The notes below the pieces were generated by a model, which saw nothing but the letters and a program-made list of their open reading frames with translations, had not been told where the DNA came from and searched no databases. From Zantedeschia hybrid cultivar (taxonomy: Eukaryota; Streptophyta; Magnoliopsida; Alismatales; Araceae): a DNA stretch of 64,000 nt. Positions 12,548-20,681 of the stretch are shown piece by piece; position 1 is the stretch's first letter, and each line of letters opens with the position of its first letter. The translations under genes were made by a program, and so were the position numbers. The stretch spans positions 58,941,501 to 59,005,500 of the forward strand of contig JARZZO010000016.1 of the NCBI GenBank assembly GCA_030544215.1. Direction: 5' to 3'.

Positions 12548-13699
12548 TTTCTGTTATATAGTAACAAAAAACTTTCCTGTTAACAGTCATTTTAAAGCCG
12601 TTTGATCTAATCTAAGAAATCTAAATTAACTTGAAAATGGTCGGTGGGGATGATTTTAAATTTCATGCCTGGGTTGGGCGGCCGGTGTCAGGCATGAATT
12701 CCGGCAACTTGGGCTGGTTCCACCCAATGTTTGGACTGAGTCCAGCTTTGGACGGCTGATGTGGGCATGGACAATCCAATGGATGAACCACCACCACCTA
12801 GTGTTCCGGAAAAATCTCATGGAGCCAAGCTTTTCGTGGCAACGAAGGTGCCGCAACACAAGTGGGCCCCACGTTTAAGCTTTCCTTTGGATAGTTCTAA
12901 ACCATCCTTTTTAAAGTGATTTGATCAAACGGTCTAAAAAAGTGATGACACAGTAGTTCTTTGTTATTTAATGACAGACTAGCCATCCTCATATACGTGC
13001 TATATATATGTATTAAAAATCTTTACATATACGTATATTTATACTTATGCATAGGTGCAATATATATATGATAGCCATTATTAATTTACTATACATACAA
13101 TCTATATATATTAGAGGTGTGACGAGATAAAGCCCTTTTGTCCTTTTCCCCTTGAGTGCCCCTGGAACAAGGTGCGGAGTAGGCTGGGGGACCTGGAATG
13201 AGGTATTCCAGGAATAAGCTGTCCTGCGTATCAAATTAGAGTAGGGCTTATTTGCGGAGTAAGTTCTCATTCCACGCTATCTGCTATCAAAGTGAGGCTT
13301 ATTAATCAATTTGTGATACAATCCACTTGCAAAAAAAAAAAAAAAAGATTCAAGATAAGAGATGTCTAATCCATAAGACTTGAGGGCTGACAATTCATGA
13401 TCTTGATTGTAATTTTTCATAGGATTGTTATGTTTCCATGTTAAGGTAATTTAATCTGCAGTTTGCTTGAATGAGTTGCCATCCACTACACTGACTACAA
13501 CGTGTTTTACAAGGATGTTTTTTTTTTGGGTATCGCAATGCTTGATTTGGTGCTGTTTTACCACTGAAATGAGCATTTCGTATGATGTTCGACACAACAG
13601 GTGAAGGAGGGAACTGATGATTATCCAGTACTCCAGTACGTGCACAGTTTGTACCATGACTTGGGAATACAGGACTTGACAATCGAAACAGCGTATTAA
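804..13699 (+). CDS. MTP5: Cation diffusion facilitator, metal tolerance protein 5 (MTPC2) type, 3' part of gene
   Basis: Nine exons join in frame: 804-912, 1323-1362, 10520-10596, 10701-10789, 10899-10968, 11066-11104, 11192-11342, 11471-11560 and 13601-13699. They give 253 residues and a TAA stop at 13697-13699. The protein matches the plant MTP5/MTPC2 branch of the CDF zinc-transporter family as I know it, with blocks SDAFHLTFGCG, YGYKRLEVLSAFTNA, NLLVNLLGVWFFRSYARVN, HVLADSIRSAG and YHDLGIQDLTIETAY. In Arabidopsis, MTP5 works with MTP12 as a Golgi Zn transport complex. The first metal-site motif reads HLTFG rather than HxxxD, while the later one (HVLAD) is intact; this fits an accessory-subunit role but the role is inferred. 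Hydrophobic segments come from exons 1, 3, 4, 6 and 7, and the C-terminus is the cytosolic CDF domain. All splice sites are GT-AG except one GC donor after 10789. The N-terminal exons are missing from the window. Confidence 0.9.
944..1105. mobile_element. Small GC-rich inverted-repeat (MITE-like) insert in the first visible intron
   Basis: The stretch is built from repeated GGATCGG and CCGATCC motifs. Its ends hold GGATCGGCT on the left and AGCCGATCC on the right, which are inverse complements. It stands out from the AT-rich intron around it. No clean target duplication was found. Confidence 0.35.
1323..1362 (+). CDS. MTP5: MTP5 visible exon 2
   Basis: A 40-bp micro-exon encoding YKRLEVLSAFTNA. 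The acceptor is TTTCAG and the donor GTAAGTAC. It ends on a codon boundary. Confidence 0.88.
4977..5215. mobile_element. hAT-like transposon end fragment
   Basis: Begins TAGGGGTGGAAACGAGCC, a typical plant hAT/MITE terminal sequence, followed by repeated GAGTT, GAGCTC and GCTTGA subterminal motifs. No matching right end was found nearby, so it is probably truncated. Confidence 0.4.
6241..6939. mobile_element. hAT-type MITE (old copy)
   Basis: The left end TAGGGCTGTAAATGG pairs with the right end CTGTTTACAGCCCCA. Flanking octamers GTACCAGG and GCATAAGG agree at only 5 of 8 positions, so it is either old or the ends are slightly misplaced. There is no coding content. Confidence 0.42.
7245..7325. 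mobile_element. hAT-like right-end fragment
   Basis: Ends TTTGTTGCCAGCCCTA, the mirror of a TAGGGCTGGCAA hAT terminus, preceded by GAGC/GCTC subterminal repeats. A convincing left partner was not found. Confidence 0.35.
9580..9960. repeat. Pyrimidine-rich (CT) low-complexity tract
   Basis: About 380 bp almost entirely of C and T on the + strand with several (CT)n runs. On the minus strand it is a purine-rich stretch directly downstream of a TATA-like box, as in many plant 5' leaders and LTR R regions. Confidence 0.6.
10019..10360 (-). promoter_or_regulatory. Promoter-like block on the minus strand inside the MTP5 intron
   Basis: Read on the minus strand there is a CTATATAAA box (10019-10027). 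A purine-rich leader lies downstream of it (lower coordinates). Just upstream are many copies of TGGGCC or TGGGC, seen on + as GGCCCA/GCCCA, several followed by TTA, between about 10090 and 10350. TGGGCC is the plant site II/TCP-type promoter element. The arrangement fits a promoter pointing away from exon 3, or the U3 region of an old solo LTR. No ORF of note follows it. Confidence 0.4.
10520..10596 (+). CDS. MTP5: MTP5 visible exon 3
   Basis: The acceptor could be TGTAG or, four bases later, GCAG. Only the second keeps the frame, giving LFLLFMSFSLAVEGLHAF and then QDESEHK. The donor is GTAAGTTG. Confidence 0.88.
10701..10789 (+). CDS. MTP5: MTP5 visible exon 4, GC donor
   Basis: The acceptor is TCTTTCAG. 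The exon encodes HYLIVSAATNLLVNLLGVWF and then FRSYARVNL. The frame and the conserved NLVYRKAEDMN join require a splice after 10789 at G|GCAAGT, a GC-AG intron. Confidence 0.87.
10899..10968 (+). CDS. MTP5: MTP5 visible exon 5
   Basis: Encodes VYRKAEDMNHHSVFLHVLAD and SIR, which includes the intact HxxxD metal-site motif HVLAD. The acceptor is CTGCAG and the donor GTATCA. Confidence 0.88.
11066..11104 (+). CDS. MTP5: MTP5 visible exon 6
   Basis: A 39-bp exon encoding SAGLILASWFLTLG. It uses the CAG at 11063-11065. The second CAG five bases downstream would break the frame. Confidence 0.85.
11192..11342 (+). CDS. MTP5: MTP5 visible exon 7
   Basis: Encodes VENAEVLCLGLVSVAVF through NKCWRQ, with the last transmembrane segment and the start of the cytosolic domain. 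The acceptor is TTCTAG and the donor GTAAAT. Confidence 0.88.
11471..11560 (+). CDS. MTP5: MTP5 visible exon 8
   Basis: Encodes VTALENVSEVSQARFWELVP and then GHAVGSLSIQ of the C-terminal CDF domain. The acceptor is TCTGTAG and the donor GTGCAT. The exon is a whole number of codons. Confidence 0.88.
12139..13298. mobile_element. Element bounded by 18-bp perfect inverted repeats (Tourist/Harbinger-like?)
   Basis: GCCTCACTTTGATAGCAG at 12139-12156 recurs as its exact reverse complement at 13281-13298. The flanks are TCA on the left and TTA on the right, close to the 3-bp TWA duplication of PIF/Harbinger elements. Inner edges share GGAATAA/TTATTCC motifs. It could be one element holding later insertions, or two inverted MITE copies. 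A related, more diverged motif (TTTCACTTTGAGAGCGGG) occurs near 16890. Confidence 0.45.
12480..12542. repeat. Compound (TA)n-(GA)n microsatellite
   Basis: About 15 TA units are followed by ACAC and then a 28-bp AG tract, within intron 8-9 of MTP5. Confidence 0.9.
13601..13699 (+). CDS. MTP5: MTP5 last coding exon
   Basis: Encodes VKEGTDDYPVLQYVHSLYHD and LGIQDLTIETAY, then TAA at 13697-13699. The acceptor is CACAACAG. It is separated from exon 8 by a 2,040-bp intron holding an inverted-repeat element and a microsatellite. Confidence 0.88.
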   Translation: MKEGTDDYPVLQYVHSLYHDLGIQDLTIETAY

Positions 13700-13981
13700 T
13701 ATCCTTTAGAATTCAATACATTTTAGTTTATTCAAGGCGTCTGATATTTGTAATGGCGATCCAAGAAATTCTACCCTGCTCAAGATGGGTAGCATTTTGT
13801 CTGTATTCTTGTTACGAATAATGAGTCGTTTTTTTGGGCATGGTTGATGCCCTTGTGTTATTTGCAAATTTCATTGGACATTTCTTTAGTACCACTGTGC
13901 TGCTTACATTGTTAATTAGCTTGTTATTTTGTGTTATTCCAGCTTAAAGTTCTTCAAACAGAGGCACTCAGATCTGTTGTG

Positions 13982-13987
13982 AATAAA
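13982..13987 (+). terminator. Candidate polyadenylation signal of MTP5
   Basis: AATAAA lies 283 bp after the stop codon, a usual plant 3' UTR length. There is no transcript evidence in the sequence alone. Confidence 0.3.
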
Positions 13988-14959
13988 AAGCTACACATTG
14001 GGCATACTCTACATCACTCGGTTGCTAGTTGGTGTAGATGTAAATATACTGATGTCAGAAGCAAACTAAGGTTGAACATTCTCAAAACTGAGCAGTGAAT
14101 GACAACATTTTCAAAACTGAAACGTGAATGACCAAACATTTTGATCTAAACTGAGCATTTTCAAAAGAGTATTACTTATTGCACCACAGGTACAGCTGTA
14201 TGATTTGGCAATGCAACTATATGCATAGTTAGTTAAATAAGGTACGAGTATTATATAGCAAAAATTTGTTCGGATACAATTCAATGGGATGGTTAGAAAT
14301 TTGGTCCAATAATTAAAAGATTAAAAAAAGATTTGGAAAGACATTTTACAATTTTTAACCAAGATTTTTTTAAAAAATTGAATAAAAATTATAATCAAAT
14401 TAGGAGTTTTTGTCAATGGAAAAGCGAACTTTTTTTTTCATATAACCCCATGTTCTACGATATGTAAGTGGTAAAAGTCTTATTTTAAGTCAATAATATA
14501 GTATATTAAATAAAAAGTGTTAAATATTTTTCTATTATACATGAATTAAATGGTGGGTGTAAAAAAATTATGTTTCCCTATCTTTCTACTCGGTGCAGCA
14601 GGTGAGAGTTTTATTTGGAAATTCAAAAGTATGCGAATTATGCATGTATTATACCATATTTAACTAACTATGGCTACACCACAATTTTTTTACTGAAAAT
14701 TTTTCAAAGTTGGGCCTTACAATATGATGTTCCAAAAAATTCTGTAAAATAAAAAATCAAACTCCAATGAACAGTAAAAAATAGTTTTTGAATCCAGTAA
14801 CAGTGTTTGATTGTTTAAATTGTTTATAAGACGAATAAAATATGCGAGGCCCCACTTAATAAAAGATTCATTTTCTTTGGTGTAGTTGCACTAGGTGGTG
14901 TAGCAAGTATTACTCTTTTTAAAACTACCTTGTACATATCTTGTGCAACTGTGATCAGA
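13988..14959. other. AT-rich intergenic stretch
   Basis: No gene or clear element recognised. Many A- and T-runs and no long ORF. Confidence 0.5.
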
Positions 14960-15284
14960 AAAGTTCCGTTGGATAAATCATCGGGGCCCCATGGATTTAC
15001 AGACGCTTTTCAGAACAGTCCTTTTTCATTTTTGGAATTCTGCACAAGCCCTTCAATGACACATTCATAGCCTTGATACCCAAAGTTACGAATCTAAAGA
15101 AAGTTAAGGACTACAGACCAATAAGCATCCATAATGAGATCTATGAAATCATAGCAAGAATTTTGGTGGCAAGGCTTAGGAAAGTACTACCAAAACTAAT
15201 ATCCATAGAGCGGTCTGCCTTTGTGAGTGGTAGATCCGTAACTGACAACATCCTAATTGCAAGAGGCTCAAACAAGCAAACCTA
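14960..15284 (+). pseudogene. LINE (L1-type) reverse transcriptase fragment
   Basis: Two frames carry pieces of a plant LINE polyprotein. KVPLDKSSGPHGFTDAF (14960 on) resembles the linker before the RT domain. From 15073 a 70-residue ORF begins IPKVTNLKKVKDYRPISI and contains RSAFVSGRSVTDNILIA, the N-terminal RT region of L1-type elements. The catalytic YxDD region is absent. The frame changes between the two pieces, so this is a short dead fragment with no visible poly(A) tail or target duplication. Confidence 0.8.
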
Positions 15285-15295
15285 AACAGAGCAAT

Positions 15296-17954
15296 CAAAG
15301 GCTCAATCTCTTAACGTGCCTATCAGCAACCAATAATTTGATTATAGCCTGTAAATATTAATGCCTACATTTCTTTGGTCATCAATTATTTGCTTAAAAA
15401 AAAAATCTATCTTCTTTTCTAGTAAAAAAGTCCTAAAGAAATCATCATTTTTTTTTTTTTCCTTGAAAAGAAAACAACCTATACAAGGAAGGAACAAGCA
15501 TAAAATGACATAGTCTAACACCACCACCATCAAATGAGTTCATTCATTCCCACCATTGAATTACTACAATACCAGATACACACATTGATTCTTCCTTTTC
15601 TACTATATAACGTTATATGTACCAATCAACCAAAAGAAGTCGAGCTCGAGCCGATCCCGAGCTCAGCTTATTTGGATCAGCCACGAAACTCAGTCGCCCC
15701 AAAATTCTAATTTGAATTGGAAACCCATTAAGAGTGGCCAGCCCAAACCCATTTAATTCGAGTCGAAGAGCCCATTAGATCTGAACGGCCCAAAATCCTT
15801 TAATTTGGTCAGTCCAAAACCTCAGAGAAAGCAACAAGGCAGATACGTAATTATATGTATATTCTCAATTCTCACATACTATCATTAATATCCTTGTAAT
15901 CTTCAAAATGTTGCATTTATATCCCTCAATCTAACAATTTGACATAAATACCCTTAAATTCATTAATATTTTGCATATATACTCCTCAATATACTAAAAT
16001 CTTGTATTTTGTAACCCTGATACCTCTAACGATGTCATGATTTATGCAATGTTTTTGACATATTCCGTTGAAATTAACCTAAGTTTGACGGAAAAGACAT
16101 AAATGGAACATTTTGAAGATTGCAGGGGTATTGATGATAACATGTGAGAATTGAAAGTAATACATACAAATACATTATTTTTGAAGGGTATAATATAAAC
16201 AACCCTATTTATTTTGATGCGAGCTGCCTCGCAAGTTTACCGAGCCGAGCTTGTCTGAACTTGGGCTTGACTCGTTTAGACAAACAAATCGAGCCGACAT
16301 TCCAGCCCTAGACTAGTGTGCTTTTGGGCCCTCTTTTGAAGTGGGGACTCTCCCCTGTGGGTGGTGTAGAAACAGGGCCTCCCAGCAGAAGGAATGGAAA
16401 TCGTTTTCCATGTGGAGCTGCTTTTTGTATGCTCTCGGTCTGCAAGGACATCATTCGTGCCATGTTCTCACTTCTCAGAATGGGCGTTTGGCCCACTACG
16501 GGTCAGTTTCGCCGGAAGGTTGGTCTGATGGGCTGGGCCTCTGTGGTTTGGATAAAGAACCATAGTCGCACCTGTGGTGGGCCGCCCCTGGAGCTCAAAT
16601 TTCAGATTATGTTTGAGAACACAAATTGAGAAACAATTATGAGATAATCTTAAGATGATGGTTTAGATTGAAGTTCATAAATTTAACAGCTAATTTTTAA
16701 GTCCACTGAGGTTTTAAGTTTAACTATTGTAATTGCTAGACCTTTTTAACTCTTGATAAACGATGTGACACACATATAGAGTATTAGAATAATCTTACAT
16801 TGGTCAATGTCAAAAGTCAAATATGTTTAAAATAGTGGAAAAAGCAGAATAGAAAGTAGTGAGTTATTCGAGATTGCTTATTGTAGAATAAGATGTGTTT
16901 CACTTTGAGAGCGGGTGGAATCTAAGGTAGAATACTAAGTTCTTGGATGTAGGGTGGAATTGCTTATTCATCTCATTTCGAAAATAAGTCATTCTTAGCC
17001 GGAATACCGGATCTCTCCTATCAAGCCAGAAGCTAAGGTTTTAAGTTGCACAGTCCAATAACCTTGATATGATATTATAATTAGATTATGATCCAAATCA
17101 TGTACTTTGTATCGGTTGTTGTCTATGTGATAGAGTTTAAATTGATGCGCATGTGAAGAGGCGTATTAAAGTAACCTCACAGTTAAAGAATAAGGTAAAA
17201 TATGTTAAAAAGAGTGGTGCTCTTTCCATTCGATATTTTAAGCTTTTTAGTTGGATGATCTTAATAATATTAATATAGAGATTGTGTAAAATATGTTTAA
17301 AAGAGACCCTAAGGTTTTGAATTAGACAATACAATAACCTTAATATAGAGACTATCTCTTACCCTCACTTCTGATCCTTGAACAAGGCATGCAAAATTAG
17401 GTGTTGAGTATTTCGACCTATGATCACATCTAACTTTACCTTCACATCTAAATCTCATGATTGTTTTTTTTGCATGCTCCAAACTGAAAAGACATCAATC
17501 AGCAGAAGGCCTATGCACAATTAACCCTCTCTTTCAGACAATTTAGTGCCCATATGCCTCAATCAGTCAAAGGCAAGGTTGTGCAAGTCTATAACTGTGT
17601 ATTTGGAGTTTTTTACATGGTGCATGTGCTACCCCTTGTTATCTGCAACGTCAAGTGTCATTTGTATAAAGAAAGTAAAGATTGGTTTAATATGATCTAC
17701 AAAGATGGAGGCAATCAGACAATCTAATGGAATGACCACAGAACAATAACAATTTATTATGATAAGTATCATACTAAATCATTATAACCTTAAATTAAAA
17801 TATATTGTAGCAGTTAGAAATTGGTGGACGATGTAGACTGTCTGATCTAATATCTGGCTACTCAATAGAATTTGTAGTTGGAAGGAAGAATGCACAGAAT
17901 AAGGACTTACAAGAGGAAGAAGACAGTCAGGGGGTTCCCCATTATGCATAAGTC
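15296..17954. other. Intergenic stretch with MITE debris
   Basis: Holds a long-inverted-repeat MITE (separate entry) and GAGCTCGAGC-type hAT subterminal sequence near 15640. A hAT-like right end CATTCCAGCCCTA finishes at 16310. A Tourist-like block lies around 16840-17030. A 103-residue ORF at 16318-16629 has no recognisable domain and is not called as a gene. Confidence 0.5.
15848..16172. mobile_element. Long-inverted-repeat MITE, copy 1
   Basis: The left arm (about 15848-15930, containing CAATTCTCACATACTATCA and TAATCTTCAAAATGTT) is mirrored by the right arm (about 16090-16172, containing AACATTTTGAAGATTGCA and AACATGTGAGAATTG). The arms are imperfect inverse complements about 80 bp long. 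Related copies lie at about 52640-52985 and 61870-62130. Confidence 0.5.
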
Positions 17955-17959
17955 ATATC
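17955..17959. repeat. Target site duplication of element A (left)
   Basis: ATATC precedes the 5' LTR and is repeated at 42561-42565 directly after the 3' LTR. Confidence 0.95.
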
Positions 17960-18095
17960 TGTAGACACCGATTTTGGACCACCCTTTTGGTCATAAATCC
18001 CCTCCATCATCAGTCCATCGTCATAAATCCCCTCATTTGAGCCATCTCAGCCCACTACCAGCTAGGCCCATTAACCAAATCCCGACTCTAGCCAC

Positions 18096-18735
18096 CTTTT
18101 CCGTGGAAGGCCAGCCAGTCCGCCTTCCACCACCTTCGAAGGCCACCCCCCGCCTTCTACACCCTTGGAAGGCCAGCTACCTTGCCTTCCACCTTTTTTC
18201 CACCTTTTCCACTTTTAGCCACCTTTTAGTGGAAGGCCAACCCCTTGCCTTCCACCGCCTTCGAAGGCCACTCCCCGCCTTCTACACCCTTGGAAGGCCA
18301 GCTACCTTGCCTTCCACCTTTTTTCCACCTTTTCCACTTTTAGCCACCTTTTAGTGGAAGGCCAACCCCTTGCCTTCCACCGCCTTCGAAGGTCACCCCC
18401 CGCCTTCTACCCCCTTCGAAGGCCAACTACCTTGCCGTCCACCTTTTGGCTACCTTTTTTTCACCTTTTCGTAGAAGGCCAACCCCTTGCCTTCCACCGC
18501 CTTCGAAGGCCACCCCCCGCCTTCTACCCCCTTCGAAGGTCAACCACCTTGCCGTCCACCTTTTGGCCACCTTTTTTTCACCTTTTCGTAGAAGGCCAAC
18601 CCCTTGCCTTCCACCGCCTTCGAAGGCCACCCCTTGCCTTCCACCTCCTTCGAAGGCCACCCCTCGCCTTCCACTCCCTTCGAAGGCCAGCCGGGTCGCC
18701 TTCCACCGCAAGAGTGGAAGGCATGTCACCTGGCC
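18096..18735. repeat. Tandem GAAGGCC/GCCTTC dyad array in the 5' LTR of A
   Basis: Several copies of a roughly 120-bp unit built from short blocks such as TGGAAGGCCA, CGCCTTCGAAGGCCAC and CGCCTTCTACCC. GAAGGC and GCCTTC alternate, so adjacent blocks can pair, and CCTTCGAAGG is itself a perfect palindrome. The same array is in the 3' LTR, split by element B (26430-26639 and 41113-41525). Confidence 0.85.
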
Positions 18736-18934
18736 GTCCACTCCTTAACCACCTTTTGACCCCGTCTTCCCCACGATCTCCTCTACTCTCCGCCCTCGTC
18801 CCCCATTACTCCGACCACTCCCCACTCCGGCGACTGCCGCGTCCACTACCTCCAACCCTTGACCACTCCCTATTGGTTGAAGGGTGATTTACGGGGATTT
18901 AGACCCCTGTTTTCTCCCCTTTTTTTCCTTCGCC

Positions 18935-18942
18935 TATTTAAA
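18935..18942 (+). promoter_or_regulatory. TATA-like box in 5' LTR of A
   Basis: TATTTAAA after a pyrimidine-rich stretch. A transcript start about 30 bp downstream would define the U3/R border. The copy in the 3' LTR is at 41744-41751. Confidence 0.55.
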
Positions 18943-19757
18943 CCCCCCACATCCTCTCGAGCAAGGGGTTAAGGACTTCGGGTTAAAGGAGGATTTGGGG
19001 TTAAGGATTTTATGAGGTTAAGAGGTGGCTTCTTGGAAGGAAGGCTCAGAGAAGGCTGGCAAGCGGGCAAAGAGTCAAAAGGTTGTTTCATGAGGAACGT
19101 CACTCCAAATGGGCTTGTCTTCCTAACCCTCTTTTACTGTTTCACCTTTTTCACTTCATTGCATTTCCAATTTCCATCAATGCCGTGACATCCTCTCTCT
19201 TTCACTCTCTTTTACCTTCAACACATCATTTCACTCTTCACACACGAGCACTTATCTGCATGCATACATCCTAGGATGACTTAGCACCTTTTACCCCCAG
19301 AGGTTCCAAACAAAAATCGGGAGGTGGGTGGCCATAACACTATGGTCACCTTCCCTCCCAAACACCCATCCGGTGCGTTTCCCTCTAATTTTAGTTATTT
19401 TTTTATGTTTGCATGAACGGATCCTACATGTCCCAGTTCTAATTGGGTTATTGTCTTTTCTTTGTCTGTCTTTTCTTTTCAGGGGCTCTTACCAGATTCT
19501 GCGCGTGCACTACCGAGCTCTCCTCCTCTGGCCGGCCGGAGGAAGAGAAGGAGGAACCAGCATCTCCCGCTCCCACAAAACGCGATCACATCCCCACCAT
19601 CCCGCGGAGCACAGGGACCGTAAGGTAATGCTCCTGGCGATCACATCCTTTATTTCTAACCCCCTTTAAATCGTCACAGTGCTAAGACGAACGGAGAGGA
19701 ACCCTCGCCCGAAGCCCGCAGCCGCGGCGGGGGACGTTCCGGGCGCCTACAGCCCTT

Positions 19758-19775
19758 TGGCGATCACGGTGGGAC
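19758..19775 (+). other. Primer-binding-site candidate of element A
   Basis: TGGCGATCACGGTGGGAC begins seven bases after the LTR and starts with the TGG expected from pairing with a tRNA CCA end. The same 18 bases occur at the matching place in element B. I could not assign the primer tRNA from memory with certainty; tRNA-Arg is known for some Tat-clade elements. Confidence 0.7.
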
Positions 19776-19819
19776 CCTCTCTTGCTCGCCGCACAGGTAA
19801 GACTTAAAAAGAGCTCCTC

Positions 19820-20170
19820 CCGTGGACGGCCAAGCACTTGGCCGCCCAGAGTCCTGAACGGCCAAGCGCTTGGCCGCCCAGATCGGACGGCCAAGTACCT
19901 GGCCGTCCAGTGGACCGGACGGCCAAGTGCCTGGCCGTCCAGCCCAGCCCAGACGGCCAAGCACCTGGCCGTCCAGAGCCCAGGACGGCCAAGCGTCTGG
20001 CCGTCCAGGCAGGACGGCCAACTCCCTGGCCGTCCAGTGGACCGAGCCCAGCCCGGACGGTCAAGCACCTGGCCGTCCAGGGCCTAGGACGGCCAAGCGC
20101 CTGGCCGTCCAGGCTGGACGGCCGACAGCCTGGCCGTCCAGGCTCTAGGACGGCCAGGTAGCCTGCTGTC
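19820..20170. repeat. Array of about 11 perfect hairpin units in the leader of A
   Basis: Eleven units of the form GGACGGCCA + 6-8 nt + TGGCCGTCC, spaced by 5-18 bp. Most units form a 9-bp stem with a short loop such as AGCACC or AGCGCC. The first two and the last are slightly degenerate. Each unit is dyad symmetric, so both strands read almost the same. The apparent ORFs on both strands here are translations of the array. Confidence 0.9.
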
Positions 20171-20681
20171 CGGCTTTTCTGGCTGCCTGATTTTTTAAGT
20201 GTCCTTTTTTTAATTTGTTGCGGATTCTAGTTTGCTTTTTTGTTTACTGTTCTCTTGTCTTTCTTTCCTTTTCTGTCTGCTGGACTGTGGGTTAATTTCA
20301 GGGTATTCTCCACGGGGGTTTTAAGGAAGAGCCGGCACCACACTCTTTAGTCACCTCTCCCGCAGGATCTGACTCTCCACCTGAGGATTCCCACTCGGGT
20401 GTGACTAGTCTTATTCTGTTGGGAACCTCCGTCAGTCTCCGCGAGCCAGGGATTCCCACTTGGCCGCCGAGCAGGTTGTACCTAAAACCACCCTGTAGGA
20501 ACCTTGGGTTTATGTGAGAAATTAGTGAATTGTTTCAAAATATAAAGACACTTAATTGGACTTTGGTGGAACAAGCTCTGGAAAAGTGAAGGGTCGTTAA
20601 GGGTTAAACTTGATTTGTTAGAAACCAACTTTCATAAAACATTGGTAAACATTTCAAGTGGAACATAAAATCATTTAGGGT
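20171..20681 (+). other. Untranslated leader of element A between the hairpin array and gag
   Basis: No ORF or known element. T-rich near 20200-20280, then a GC-richer stretch, before the gag-pro start. Confidence 0.5.

Larger units (their letters stand above)
17960..19751 (+). repeat. 5' LTR of element A
   Basis: 1792 bp, TGTAGACACC...GCGCCTACA. The first 800 bp are dominated by repeated GGAAGGCC / GCCTTCC and CCTTCGAAGG units. A TATA-like box and a probable transcript start follow near 18935-18970. The long ORFs here (for example 18354-18887) are translations of the repeats, not genes. Confidence 0.95.

Noticed and set aside
16318..16629. 103-residue ORF overlapping other ORFs
   Set aside because: No recognisable domain, no splice context, and overlapping ORFs in other frames of similar length.
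18354..18887. 177-residue Pro/Arg-rich ORF (and its 205-residue counterpart at 41164-41781)
   Set aside because: Translations of the GAAGGCC dyad repeats in the two LTRs of A. ORFs of similar quality exist on both strands and in several frames.
19820..20170. Regularly spaced near-identical units, superficially like a CRISPR array
   Set aside because: The units are dyad-symmetric hairpins inside a plant retrotransposon leader, with variable 5-18 bp spacers and no cas genes. The genome is eukaryotic.
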